Assembly: GCA_020629515.1 (NCBI GenBank) | Contig: JAHDDE010000034.1 | Span: forward strand, 1 to 38,388 | From: Saprospiraceae bacterium | GTDB taxonomy: Bacteria > Bacteroidota > Bacteroidia > Chitinophagales > Saprospiraceae | Direction: 5' to 3' | DNA length: 38,388 nt | Shown: positions 7,383 through 16,136 of the stretch, one piece after another | Position numbering within the stretch: the first letter of the stretch is position 1 | Layout of the letters: every line of letters starts with the position of its first letter | Translations under genes and position numbers: made by a program | The notes under the pieces: generated by a model | Told to the model about the DNA's origin: nothing | The model's database searches: none | The model's input: only the letters and a program-made list of their open reading frames with translations

Positions 7383-7814
7383 ATGTATAATATATTAAAA
7401 CATGCACATTCTGGATTAAGATGGATAGTCTTAGCCTTATTGATAGCAGCAATTATTGTTGCATTCAAAAAAATGTCCAACAAAGATACTGACCATCAAA
7501 AGCAACCTTTCTTATTTAATCTCATCGGCATCCATATTCAAACTCTGATTGGTTTAATCCTTTATTTTATAAGTCCCAAAGTATCCTTTGCTGAAGGTTT
7601 TATGAAGGTGTCAGAATTGAGATTTTATGCAGTCGAACACATCAGTATGATGATCATTGCTGCGATTATAATAACTATCGGATATTCTAAAGGCAAAAGA
7701 CAAGACGCACCCCAGCGCTACAAAACGCTTTTCATTTTCAACCTTATTGGATTAATAATTATACTTGCATCGATCCCTTGGCCATTTAGAGGTCTTGGTG
7801 CAGGATGGTTCTAA
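7383..7814 (+). CDS. Small four-helix membrane protein (often labelled cytochrome B-like in Bacteroidota)
   Basis: The 143 residues contain four hydrophobic segments at about 13-30, 45-65, 86-102 and 118-136, with short polar loops. Conserved-looking histidines occur near the first and third helices (KHAHSGLRW at 6-14, VEHISMM near 83-89). Proteins with this KHxHSGLRW start are common in Bacteroidota and are sometimes annotated as cytochrome B because paired histidines in membrane helices could hold haem. I have no evidence of haem binding here. The gene is monocistronic, with a palindrome upstream and its own terminator. Confidence 0.75.
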   Translation: MYNILKHAHSGLRWIVLALLIAAIIVAFKKMSNKDTDHQKQPFLFNLIGIHIQTLIGLILYFISPKVSFAEGFMKVSELRFYAVEHISMMIIAAIIITIGYSKGKRQDAPQRYKTLFIFNLIGLIIILASIPWPFRGLGAGWF

Positions 7815-7832
7815 AGAAAATATCATAATAGT

Positions 7833-7864
7833 AAAAAGCCAGAAAGAGATTTCTGGCTTTTTTT
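7833..7864 (+). terminator. Intrinsic terminator after the 4-TM gene
   Basis: AAAAAGCCAGAAA (7833-7845) pairs with TTTCTGGCTTTTT (7850-7862) over 13 bases around a GAGA loop. The T run serves the forward strand and the matching A run would serve the reverse strand, so it could work in both directions. Confidence 0.85.
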
Positions 7865-7937
7865 ATTTAAGGTCTACAAAGAATTTAGTGTTTAAATAAA
7901 GGATAATAGTTATTTTAATAACCTAAATATTACAGGG

Positions 7938-8900
7938 ATGAATGATAATGTCAAAAACTGGCTTTCTTTTCATGGCAAAGGAGGTCCTTACTTCGGAATA
8001 GTCGTAATTAATTTTGTATTAACCGTTATAACTTTTGGGCTCTACTATCCGTGGGCAAAAGCTCGGACGAGAGAATATCTGTGGAATGAAACCGAATTCA
8101 GAGAATCTCGTTTTATTTTTCATGGTACCGGCAAAGAGATGTTTAAGGGATTTGTGGTAGCCTATGCTCTACTTATCGGAACTTACACCTTTTATTTTTG
8201 GATGATTACTTCGACTGATTTAACATTTATAGCATCGGTTGGATTTGGGGTACTATTTCTTATCATGTTATTTTGGTTTATTCCTTTTGCTATTTTTAGT
8301 TCATGGAGGTACAGAGTTTCAAGAACTTCATGGCGAGGTATATACTTTTCATTTTCAGGTAGATTTTCTGAGTATTATAAAATTTATCTTAAGTTCTTTT
8401 TCATAAGTTTCGTAACATTTGGTTTAGGAATATCATGGTTTAGAGTCGCCTTACAGAAATATCTTATATCACATACGCACATCGGGAGTCTGGATTTGGG
8501 GTTTAAAGGAAAAGGGGAAGACCTTTTTATGATTAATTTTTTAGGTCTCATACTATCTTATATTACAATAGGCCTCTATATACCCGTATTCACTAAAAAC
8601 AGATTCAACTTTACGGTTGACAACACTTTGATTTCAGACGATATATCCACCCTTCCACTAAAATCTCATCTTACCGGAGGCAAAATGTTTGGAATTATGA
8701 TAGGCAATTTCTTTCTTCTCTTATTTACATTGGGATTGGCATTCCCTTTTACTTATATGAGATATATGAAAGCCCTATTTGATTATGTTGAATTACCTGA
8801 AGGAATCAATTATGATAACATCGAACAAGACGAAAACTATTATAACAAAGCAACTGGTGATGAACTACTTGATATTATGGACATAGACTTGGATTTTTAA
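7938..8900 (+). CDS. DUF898 (YjgN-like) polytopic membrane protein
   Basis: The 320-residue protein fits the DUF898/YjgN family of inner-membrane proteins of unknown function. The family block FxGxGxxYFxIxxxNxxLTxxTxGLYYPWAKxRxxxY is clear at about 12-51 (FHGKGG, FGLYYPWAKART). Degenerate repeats of the same unit occur near 172-215 (GFKGKGEDLFMINFLG) and 244-280 (GGKMFGIMIGNFFLLLFTLGLAFPFTYMRY), suggesting internal triplication. About seven to eight hydrophobic segments are visible, and the C-terminal 35 residues are acidic and cytosolic-looking. It is followed 26 bases later by an M48 protease, a pairing seen in many proteobacterial and Bacteroidota genomes. Confidence 0.88.
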   Translation: MNDNVKNWLSFHGKGGPYFGIVVINFVLTVITFGLYYPWAKARTREYLWNETEFRESRFIFHGTGKEMFKGFVVAYALLIGTYTFYFWMITSTDLTFIASVGFGVLFLIMLFWFIPFAIFSSWRYRVSRTSWRGIYFSFSGRFSEYYKIYLKFFFISFVTFGLGISWFRVALQKYLISHTHIGSLDLGFKGKGEDLFMINFLGLILSYITIGLYIPVFTKNRFNFTVDNTLISDDISTLPLKSHLTGGKMFGIMIGNFFLLLFTLGLAFPFTYMRYMKALFDYVELPEGINYDNIEQDENYYNKATGDELLDIMDIDLDF

Positions 8901-8926
8901 AAGTTACCTCAATACAAAGAATTGAC

Positions 8927-10027
8927 ATGTTATACACAGGCAACTATTTTGATGGTAAAAGTTCTGTACCAAGACCGGTTAGCCTGTCAATCACTGAAGA
9001 CAACCTAACTTTATATATCGAGGAAGAGGGTAAGTTGATCAATTGGTCATTGATCAATTGTAACATTAAGAGTCTAAATTCAAGTGAAAAAATAATAGTA
9101 AGCCATGGTAAAAAGACTAACGAAACTTTAGAATTCAAGGAGACAGAATTCCCAGAAATAGCTGAACGCCTATTGAATAGAGAATCCCTTCTAAGTCAGA
9201 GTTATCAAATACTTAAACGATATAATGCTTTTCAAATATTTGCAGTAGGACTAACGATCATAATAGGTTCAATATATATCTATACCCAATACTTATCTCC
9301 ATGGATAGGCACCCAAGCAATAAAATTGATACCTCAGAATGTAGAAGTAAAAATTGGTGATGCAATAATTAAAAATTTTGATATCGAAGATGCCAACTCA
9401 GACATGACCAGATACCTAAATGAATTCATGACCGCTTGTGGTTATCAAAGCGACTACCCCATTCATATAAATTATATAGATGATGAGGTTGTGAATGCAT
9501 TTGCACTACCTGGTGGTCATATTATTGTCCACCAGGGTTTAATTGATATTATGGATTGCTCTGATCAATTAGCAGGATTATTGGGCCACGAATTAGCACA
9601 CATTAATCAACGACATTCGATGAAAACATTAGCTCAATCGCTTAGTAGCTATATGGTATTTTCTGTATTGACCGGGGATGTAGCTGGAGCATCAAGTATA
9701 TTTTTAGACCAAGCCAGTCAGATGAACCAATTAGCTAACTCAAGAAGCCACGAAAAAGAAGCCGACATTGTGGGTCATCAATACATGATTAATAATAAGC
9801 TTGATCCAGTCGGATTGAGAGACTTGTTAGTTAAACTTCAACAAGAAAATAGTATGACATTTGATTCTGTTGAATACAATCTCGACAGAGGGATATTAGA
9901 GTTCATGAGAACTCATCCATCTTCAGAAAAGCGAATAGAGTTTCTTGATAAACAGGCTACACAAATTGCTGTTGACCAAGAGTTAAATAACAAATTGGAT
10001 GCTATATGGCAAAAACTGAAGTCCTAA
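8927..10027 (+). CDS. M48-family zinc metalloprotease, membrane-anchored
   Basis: The N-terminal 85 residues (TGNYFDGKSSVPRPV and following) form the beta-rich domain often found before M48 peptidases (DUF7092-like). One membrane helix lies at about 103-125. The peptidase domain has the zinc motif HELAH at 221-225 and the third ligand E278 within SHEKEADIVG. A GGHIIVHQGL strand at 196-205 and a C-terminal THPSSEKRIE segment are typical of the BepA/LoiP-like branch. The catalytic domain is therefore probably periplasmic. It likely works with the DUF898 protein encoded just upstream, for example in membrane or protein quality control; that role is inferred. Its stop codon overlaps the stop of the opposite-strand gene by four bases. 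Confidence 0.9.
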   Translation: MLYTGNYFDGKSSVPRPVSLSITEDNLTLYIEEEGKLINWSLINCNIKSLNSSEKIIVSHGKKTNETLEFKETEFPEIAERLLNRESLLSQSYQILKRYNAFQIFAVGLTIIIGSIYIYTQYLSPWIGTQAIKLIPQNVEVKIGDAIIKNFDIEDANSDMTRYLNEFMTACGYQSDYPIHINYIDDEVVNAFALPGGHIIVHQGLIDIMDCSDQLAGLLGHELAHINQRHSMKTLAQSLSSYMVFSVLTGDVAGASSIFLDQASQMNQLANSRSHEKEADIVGHQYMINNKLDPVGLRDLLVKLQQENSMTFDSVEYNLDRGILEFMRTHPSSEKRIEFLDKQATQIAVDQELNNKLDAIWQKLKS

Positions 10028-10680
10028 AAAGCAATGCCAATAGTTAAGCTTCCGATGATCATTCCATTTTCATTCCAACCTGGAATATCAGGGATGTCCT
10101 CTAACGAAGTTTCCATAAGTTCCATACCCATGGCTTCAGTCGTGCCTGAGATCAATATTTGCTGTGGGATATCTCCAAAACCATATCCTGCCTCTAATTT
10201 GGCAAATAGTAAACCTCCTAATTTAAAGCCTAATTTAAAATTGGTCATATTCAAGTCTAAACTTCCATTAGCAACACCAACATAGGTATTACCACTATCA
10301 GAAACTTCATCGACATAAGCAAAATCAGTAGTAGATTGACTTTTCCCTATGGATAAATATAGTCCTTTACCCTTAGTCATTAAGTAGAGATTAGCACCAT
10401 AATCTAAATGCTTGTGAGATACAGTAACGTCTTCAATATCTCTCTCTTTTATATCCGCATAGTCCAAGTAAGCTGCTAATCTATTGTGCAGTACTGGTAC
10501 CACTATTTCTGCAGATCCCCCTACCCCGATAGGTACCCCAGCCTTTATACCGATAGCGATCCTTCGGACCTTCTTTACTGAAGCCTTATCTTGACCAAAT
10601 AATGAAATCGAAAGAATAGAGAAAATGACGATAAAGAAAACATTTATAATCCGCATAAATAATCGATTGCTTGTATCCAA
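10024..10680 (-). CDS. Secreted protein, probable small outer-membrane beta-barrel, unknown function
   Basis: The 218 residues have a signal peptide that most naturally starts at the second methionine (ATG at 10656: MRIINVFFIVIFSILSISLFGQ). The mature part alternates short glycine-rich beta strands (IAIGIKAGVPIGVGGSAEIV, FKLGFKLGGLLFAKLEAGYGFG) and ends in phenylalanine (SLTIGIAF), as many outer-membrane barrels do. No enzymatic motif is visible and I do not recognise the family. It stands alone on the minus strand, converging on the M48 gene with a four-base stop overlap. The ATG at 10680 adds eight residues before the signal peptide and is less likely. Confidence 0.7.
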   Translation of the reverse strand: MDTSNRLFMRIINVFFIVIFSILSISLFGQDKASVKKVRRIAIGIKAGVPIGVGGSAEIVVPVLHNRLAAYLDYADIKERDIEDVTVSHKHLDYGANLYLMTKGKGLYLSIGKSQSTTDFAYVDEVSDSGNTYVGVANGSLDLNMTNFKLGFKLGGLLFAKLEAGYGFGDIPQQILISGTTEAMGMELMETSLEDIPDIPGWNENGMIIGSLTIGIAF

Positions 10681-10769
10681 TATATAATTACTAACTCAAT
10701 AGAACCAAAATATTACTTCAGAATACCCAAAAACAGTCATATATATTCTTGTCATTACTTCTTCTGAGA

Positions 10770-11960
10770 CTAAAATTGATCAAAATATTCCATAGTAATT
10801 ATTCCCCATTCAAAGATTCCTGCAAAATGATCTGACGACACTAATTCTTTAAAATTCACGTACTGATTATCCATATTATTATCATGTAGTTGGGCGGAGT
10901 TGAAATATGGTACCACATTATCGTTTTGGCCATGCATTATTATCGTTGGACTTTGGACTCTCCATTCTTGAATGCTGTTTTCTTGAAACGCCATCTTCAA
11001 TTCTACCTCTCCTTCATTACCATAGGACTTTATGAACTCCGAATTATATAATTCATTTGGATCCTCTGGGAATGCTGCATTCACCTCTTCTCCGCTATAA
11101 GTCCCTAGTAATAATCCATTTTCTATTAATGCATCATAAGGCTCTTTGAAGTAATAAGACATATTCCGTTTTAAGTCATACTGATCGTTATAAGCTTGTA
11201 AAAAGAAGGCATTGCATGGCAAGCAATCGTTATCAAGGGTTTCAACAGCTATAAATGTATCAACCGTCTGTAATAAGTTGTATGCTCCAGCACCTAAGCT
11301 CGAGCCAGTTATTTCCCACTCCCCACTTTCTTCAATATATTTTTGGAACGCAGCAGTTGCATATGCCCCTTCCGAATATCCCGCCAAAAAAATCTTCTTT
11401 TGATAAGTAATAGAATTCTTATCTAAGTATTCTAAAGTTGCTCTTAACATGTCTCGAGAGGCCATTGAAAGGGTTGCTGCATGGTGATAAGGATGGATGC
11501 GCTCTTTGTCTACCCCATATCCAAAATAATCAGGTAATACAACTATATATCCATGAGAGGCAAAAATACTTTTCCTACTAACGACCGAAAAACTACCATT
11601 CTCCGAGGGAGCCTCCTCATCTCCAAAAAAGGTGGCGTGCTGTAAGGATATGATACCTTTTATGTCGTTGGTTTTGGGTATTAAAATTGCTCCGCTCGCT
11701 ATCTTCCTGTCAGTTTCTGAATAATAAACAATCCTCAATACATCGAGATCATAGCTGATGAAATCATTAGCGATAGGATTTGACCAATATTGTTCTAATT
11801 CTCGAACACTTATTTGATCGATTATTTCGATAGAAGAAATTGAATTATAATCTTCGATATCCAGCATTATAGACTTTGAGCAGCCATAAAAACAGATTAT
11901 TATTAACAAATAGTGATACATATTTATTATGGTTTTAATTTGTGAATAAACTGTCTGCAA
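10770..11960 (-). CDS. Secreted alpha/beta-hydrolase (lipase/esterase-like), probable lipoprotein
   Basis: The protein is an alpha/beta-hydrolase with a full triad in order: nucleophile S196 in GYSEG (194-198), acid D347 in GQNDNVVP, and H378 in SDHFAG. The lid region is long and holds a CLPC pair that could form a disulfide, consistent with export. A better start is the internal ATG at 11921, which gives MYHYLLIIICFYGCSKS, a short lipoprotein-type signal with the cysteine at the expected place. The closest general class is the secretory lipase / prolyl-oligopeptidase-like hydrolases; the substrate is unknown. It is divergent from a membrane LytTR regulator, with an inverted repeat in the shared upstream region, so control by that regulator is plausible. 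Confidence 0.85.
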   Translation of the reverse strand: MQTVYSQIKTIINMYHYLLIIICFYGCSKSIMLDIEDYNSISSIEIIDQISVRELEQYWSNPIANDFISYDLDVLRIVYYSETDRKIASGAILIPKTNDIKGIISLQHATFFGDEEAPSENGSFSVVSRKSIFASHGYIVVLPDYFGYGVDKERIHPYHHAATLSMASRDMLRATLEYLDKNSITYQKKIFLAGYSEGAYATAAFQKYIEESGEWEITGSSLGAGAYNLLQTVDTFIAVETLDNDCLPCNAFFLQAYNDQYDLKRNMSYYFKEPYDALIENGLLLGTYSGEEVNAAFPEDPNELYNSEFIKSYGNEGEVELKMAFQENSIQEWRVQSPTIIMHGQNDNVVPYFNSAQLHDNNMDNQYVNFKELVSSDHFAGIFEWGIITMEYFDQF

Positions 11961-11992
11961 TTTGTTGTTATATGTACTTATAGTCGGTCCAG

Positions 11993-12017
11993 TACCATTT
12001 AATAAGAATGAATGGTA
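11993..12017. repeat. Inverted repeat TACCATT-N11-AATGGTA between divergent esterase and LytTR genes
   Basis: TACCATT (11993-11999) and AATGGTA (12011-12017) are exact complements separated by 11 bases. The element ends 16 bases before the LytTR gene's ATG and 33 to 72 bases upstream of the two possible esterase starts. LytTR proteins usually bind direct repeats, so the binding protein is uncertain. Confidence 0.4.
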
Positions 12018-12033
12018 TCATAAATAGCCGTGT

Positions 12034-12828
12034 ATGGTGTCTGAAAAAATTGATTATAAAGAAAAGAGTCTATTATTGCTCTTAATCATAATAGTATCGC
12101 TCATATACTCTACTCTCGAGTCGTTACATCAAGGACAGCTTTCTTTTCATCTTAATTCATTCGCCCTAAATTTTTTATACTCGATTGGTGTACTCTTCTT
12201 ATTACGAATGTTTATTAACTTCTTAGATACACGACTCCCCTGGACAACAGGCATCCAAAAAAGATTTTCTATTCAGTTATTTACTACAATCATAATTTAT
12301 GTGCTGCTTCAGTATATTATCATCTATATTATAGAACCAGCTAATGGTGGTTTTGTACCTGATACACCAATCGTGATTAGTACCTATCTTTTAGGCATAG
12401 GTTTTTTGCTATTAGCTAACGCTATATATCTGTTGAAGTACATCAAAATAGCTAAAAAATACGACCTAAGCGACCTAGAAAATCAATCTACAATCCCAAA
12501 TGAATTCATGTCTGGCACTTATAAAGGCAGTAGAATTACTATTCCAATAAATAGGATTACTCATTTTTATTTGAAAAATGGCCTAAGCATAGCAAATACA
12601 GATAAAAACGAAAATATCATAATACAAGAAAACCTGTCTGAAATAGAGGGACTACTTGATCAGAATAAATTCTTTAGAGCCAATAGACAACATATTATCA
12701 CCAAAGATCTTATCAAGGATGTCAAATTCTTAAAAAATAAAACTTCTTCAATCATACTATATCCCGACCTTGAGATAATCGTCAGTAGGTATAAGACACC
12801 ATTATTGAAAAAATGGTTACACTCATAA
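12034..12828 (+). CDS. Membrane-anchored LytTR-domain transcriptional regulator
   Basis: The 264 residues have two parts. The first 145 hold four membrane helices (about 11-29, 43-64, 79-99 and 112-138). The last 110 form a LytTR DNA-binding domain with ITIPINRITHFYLKNGLS, the basic FRANRQHIIT strand and a C-terminal VSRYKTPLLKKW. There is no receiver domain and no histidine-kinase gene nearby, so it is not a standard response regulator and may sense a membrane signal directly, like other membrane-LytTR proteins of Bacteroidota. It is divergent from the secreted hydrolase, its most likely target together with its own promoter. It converges on glyS with a seven-base gap. Confidence 0.9.
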   Translation: MVSEKIDYKEKSLLLLLIIIVSLIYSTLESLHQGQLSFHLNSFALNFLYSIGVLFLLRMFINFLDTRLPWTTGIQKRFSIQLFTTIIIYVLLQYIIIYIIEPANGGFVPDTPIVISTYLLGIGFLLLANAIYLLKYIKIAKKYDLSDLENQSTIPNEFMSGTYKGSRITIPINRITHFYLKNGLSIANTDKNENIIIQENLSEIEGLLDQNKFFRANRQHIITKDLIKDVKFLKNKTSSIILYPDLEIIVSRYKTPLLKKWLHS

Positions 12829-12835
12829 ATAGAAT

Positions 12836-14368
12836 CTACAATATATTCTCCATCCCTACCTTACCACCAACGATTTTTGGCAAGTCGGCGATAGCTACAC
12901 GCTCTTGGCTTAAGCTGTCTCTATCTCTAAGAGTTACTGTATGGTTCTCTAAAGTCTCAAAATCAACTGTTACACAATAAGGTGTACCTACCGCATCTTG
13001 TCGTCTGTATCTCCTACCAATAGTATCTTTCTCATCGTATTGTACATTCATGGACTTTTTGAGTTCTTTTGTTACATCCGCAGCTGCATTAGTTAATTCT
13101 TCTTTATTCTTGAGAAGTGGAAGAACAGCACATTTGATAGGAGCCACGGCTGGATTAAGTTTCATAACAGTCCGAGTTGATTCTTTACCATTAGCATCTG
13201 GCACTGTTTCTTCTTGTAGTGCTAAACTTACTTGAGCCAAAAACATACGATCACACCCAATAGAGGTTTCTACTACATAAGGCACATAATTCTTATTCTC
13301 CTCGACATCAAAATATTGTAATTTTTTGCCTGATAGCTCTTGATGACTCGTTAGGTCAAAGTCGGTTCGAGAATGTATTCCTTCTAACTCTCTGAATCCA
13401 AAAGGGAATTCATATTCAATATCAACAGCAGCATTGGCGTAATGCGCTAAATTGTCGTGATCATGATATCTTAATTTAGATTCTGGTACTCCAAGATTTT
13501 TATGCCATTGTAATCGAGTAGCCTTCCAGTGCTTGTACCACTCCATCTCAGTTCCTGGCTTTACAAAAAACTGCATTTCCATCTGCTCAAATTCCCTCAT
13601 TCTAAATATGAACTGACGAGCCACAATTTCATTTCTAAAGGCCTTACCTATCTGGGCAATACCAAATGGAATTTTCTGCCTTGTAGTCTTTTGGACATTT
13701 AAGAAATTGACAAAAATACCTTGAGCTGTTTCAGGTCTCAGATATAATTTGCCTTCCTCCCCTGCGATGTTGCCCAATTGAGTATTAAACATTAAGTTGA
13801 ACTGTCTTACATCTGTCCAATTTCTACTTCCACTTTCTGGACAAGCAATTTCAAGATCCTCAATTAACTGTTTTAGGCCCGCCATATCCCCATTTTTCAT
13901 ATGGGTCCCTAACAATCCCATCACTCTATCTATCTCGGCTTGTCTATCTAATATCCTTTGATTTGTAGATCTAAATTGTCCTTCGTCAAAGCTATCTCCA
14001 AATCTTTTTTGAGCCTTAACAACATCTTTTTTGATCTTATTCTCAATTTTCTCACAATACCCTTCTACTAATTGATCTGCCCGATATCTTTTTTTGCTGT
14101 CTTTATTATCAACTAATGGATCATTAAATGCATCAACGTGGCCAGATGCTTTCCAAGTTTTGGGATGCATGAATATAGCGGCGTCAATTCCTACTATGTT
14201 TTCGTGCATTTGAACCATACTTTTCCACCAATACTGTTTAATATTATTTTTGAGTTCTACCCCATATGGACCATAGTCATACACTGCTGCCAACCCATCA
14301 TATATTTCACTGGATTGATATATAAATCCATATTCCTTACAGTGTGATATTATACTTTTGAATTCCAT
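12836..14368 (-). CDS. glyS: Glycyl-tRNA synthetase, class II homodimeric type
   Basis: The enzyme charges tRNA-Gly with glycine. The 510 residues match the single-chain alpha2 enzyme (about 450-520), not the alpha2beta2 type of proteobacteria. Visible blocks are the N-terminal SHCKEYGFIYQSSEIYDGLAAVYDYGP region (9-36), class II motif 2 in RQFIFRMREFEQMEMQFF, the RTDFDLTSHQ segment, motif 3 in VVETSIGCDRMFLA, and a C-terminal anticodon-binding domain (IKCAVLPLLKN and following). An insertion of about 100 residues between motif 1 and motif 2 is usual for this class. The symbol for this form is given as glyS or glyQS depending on the database. It has a 73-base gap to proC upstream and no convincing promoter in between. 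Confidence 0.95.
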   Translation of the reverse strand: MEFKSIISHCKEYGFIYQSSEIYDGLAAVYDYGPYGVELKNNIKQYWWKSMVQMHENIVGIDAAIFMHPKTWKASGHVDAFNDPLVDNKDSKKRYRADQLVEGYCEKIENKIKKDVVKAQKRFGDSFDEGQFRSTNQRILDRQAEIDRVMGLLGTHMKNGDMAGLKQLIEDLEIACPESGSRNWTDVRQFNLMFNTQLGNIAGEEGKLYLRPETAQGIFVNFLNVQKTTRQKIPFGIAQIGKAFRNEIVARQFIFRMREFEQMEMQFFVKPGTEMEWYKHWKATRLQWHKNLGVPESKLRYHDHDNLAHYANAAVDIEYEFPFGFRELEGIHSRTDFDLTSHQELSGKKLQYFDVEENKNYVPYVVETSIGCDRMFLAQVSLALQEETVPDANGKESTRTVMKLNPAVAPIKCAVLPLLKNKEELTNAAADVTKELKKSMNVQYDEKDTIGRRYRRQDAVGTPYCVTVDFETLENHTVTLRDRDSLSQERVAIADLPKIVGGKVGMENIL

Positions 14369-14441
14369 ATCGTTTAGTTTTCCTCTTAACTCTTATTATT
14401 AAATTTTTCTCTACATCACAAAGGTGATCATTTTATGACAA

Positions 14442-15245
14442 TCAACTATCACTCAATTCTTCTGCCCTTTTTAAGGCCGCTTTTACACCTTCTTTAAAGC
14501 TATTCTTTACTGTCTTTTTATCGAACCCCTTAATGGCCGCCTCCGTCGTGCCTCCTTTACTTGACACCTTGCTGATCCACTCCTCGCATGAAAAATCGTA
14601 CTTGTTGAATAAATCTACAGCTCCCTTAAAAGTTTGATACGTTAATAATTCAGATTCTGATTGGGTAAATCCCATATCTTTTCCAGCTTCTATCAATGAT
14701 TGCATGAAGTAAAAAACATACGCTGGTCCAGAACCAGATATTGCGGTTGCAGCATTGAGCATTTCTTCGCGCTCTACATAGATCGTCTTGCCTGAAGCAC
14801 TCAATAAATTTTGGACTGTCACCAATTCTAATCGAGTCACTTCATCTGATGAAGTATAGACAGTCATTCCAGCACCAATCTGAGCTGGCAAGTTCGGCAT
14901 AGCTCTAATCACTTTTGCTACTTCCAACCCATCAACTATAGTTGAGATCCTCACTCCAGCCATTATAGATAATATTAGCTGCTGGTCACCGATGAAGTCC
15001 TTAATCGTATTGAAGAGACGTGTTATATCCTGTGGCTTAACGGCCAGTACGATGAGATCCATTTTTTTGATGTACTCTCCTGGGTTACCAAAAACTCTCC
15101 CAATTTCCAGTGATCTTAATTCTTCTGCTTTCTCAGGAGATTTTTCGAGGATAAACATGTTGCCTAACTCGACAATATGAGACTTTAAAAATCCTCGAGC
15201 ATAGGTGAGCCCCATATTCCCACCTCCAATAATTAAAATTTTCAT
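14442..15245 (-). CDS. proC: Pyrroline-5-carboxylate reductase
   Basis: The enzyme reduces 1-pyrroline-5-carboxylate to proline with NAD(P)H. The 267 residues start with the Rossmann motif ILIIGGGNMG (3-12) and carry VLAVKPQD, VIRAMPNLPAQIGAGMT and the family signature ISGSGPAYVFYFMQSLIEAG, followed by the C-terminal SSKGGTTEAAIK dimerisation helix region. The length is normal. The ATG at 15245 directly abuts the stop of the GH16 gene (15246-15248) with no base between, so it is probably translated from the same mRNA, although proline synthesis and glucan degradation are unrelated. No proAB genes are in the window. Confidence 0.94.
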   Translation of the reverse strand: MKILIIGGGNMGLTYARGFLKSHIVELGNMFILEKSPEKAEELRSLEIGRVFGNPGEYIKKMDLIVLAVKPQDITRLFNTIKDFIGDQQLILSIMAGVRISTIVDGLEVAKVIRAMPNLPAQIGAGMTVYTSSDEVTRLELVTVQNLLSASGKTIYVEREEMLNAATAISGSGPAYVFYFMQSLIEAGKDMGFTQSESELLTYQTFKGAVDLFNKYDFSCEEWISKVSSKGGTTEAAIKGFDKKTVKNSFKEGVKAALKRAEELSDS

Positions 15246-16121
15246 CTACAAGTCTTGAAATACTCGCACATAATCTACAATCATCCACTGAGGAAAACTT
15301 GTATTAGCAGGATCTCCTGCTCCCTTGTCTCCGCCAATGGCCAAATTAATGATCATAAAAAACTCTTCTCTAAACTCACTGAGCTCTTCAGGAGTAATAT
15401 CAATAGCGTGAAACTGCTGATCATCAAAATACCAACGAATTAATTCCTCATCCCATGCAATAGAATAAACGTGGTACTCATCTTTTAAGTTACCTAATCC
15501 TAATGTGGTGCTTCCGCCGAAGTTGGCATAATCCCCTGCATTATCCCAGTGGACAGTTCCAAGAACTTTATTATTGCCCTGGGCCCCAAACATTTCCATG
15601 ATATCAATTTCTCCACATTTAGGCCATCCAACTTCTCCAAAATTCGCTCCGAGCATCCATATTGCTGGCCACATTCCATTGCCAAAAGGCATAGCTGCAC
15701 GAACGTCTATACGTCCATATTTAAACTCTCTCTTACCTTGGGTAGACAATCGAGATGAAGTATACAAGCTTGAGCTAAACAATTCTCGTTTTGCCTCAAT
15801 AACTAAGTTGCCTTCAACGAGTGAAGTATTTTCTTTTCTATAATGTTGTGCCTCAAAATTCCCCCATCCATTTATTCCAGTACCTAACTCATAATTCCAA
15901 TCTTCTTCATTTAACTCTGTACCATCAAACTCATCACTCCACACCAACTCCATCCCGTCGTATGACATTGGCGTATTATACCCCGTAGATGGTATAGTGA
16001 GCATTGGGGGATCAGGTGTAGTGTCTACTGGTGGATTTTGTGGTGTTGGGGTATCATCTGACGAACAACTCCATAGCAATATCGTACATACCGATAGTAA
16101 TGTTATATACCTTTTTCTCAT
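15246..16121 (-). CDS. GH16 beta-glucanase (laminarinase-like) lipoprotein
   Basis: The product is a surface or periplasmic lipoprotein. A signal peptide ends in the lipobox LLWSC with C19, followed by SSDD and a proline/threonine-rich linker (24-45), then a GH16 jelly roll from about 55 to 291. The catalytic motif EIDIME at 171-176 gives nucleophile E171, D173 and acid/base E176. The one-residue-longer E-x-D-x-x-E spacing is that of laminarinases and related beta-1,3(4)-glucanases. WPAIWMLG (151-158) and GRIDVRAAMP are further family blocks. Substrate is inferred as beta-1,3-glucan such as laminarin; other GH16 substrates are possible. It forms a pair with the lipoprotein upstream, separated by an 82-base gap that contains a strong hairpin. 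Confidence 0.92.
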   Translation of the reverse strand: MRKRYITLLSVCTILLWSCSSDDTPTPQNPPVDTTPDPPMLTIPSTGYNTPMSYDGMELVWSDEFDGTELNEEDWNYELGTGINGWGNFEAQHYRKENTSLVEGNLVIEAKRELFSSSLYTSSRLSTQGKREFKYGRIDVRAAMPFGNGMWPAIWMLGANFGEVGWPKCGEIDIMEMFGAQGNNKVLGTVHWDNAGDYANFGGSTTLGLGNLKDEYHVYSIAWDEELIRWYFDDQQFHAIDITPEELSEFREEFFMIINLAIGGDKGAGDPANTSFPQWMIVDYVRVFQDL

Positions 16122-16136
16122 AAGACTTTAATTAAA

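Noticed and set aside
14410-14432. Short inverted repeat ATCAC-AAAG-GTGAT between proC and glyS
   Set aside because: The stem is only five base pairs and lacks a proper T run on the minus strand, so I do not call a terminator or operator.
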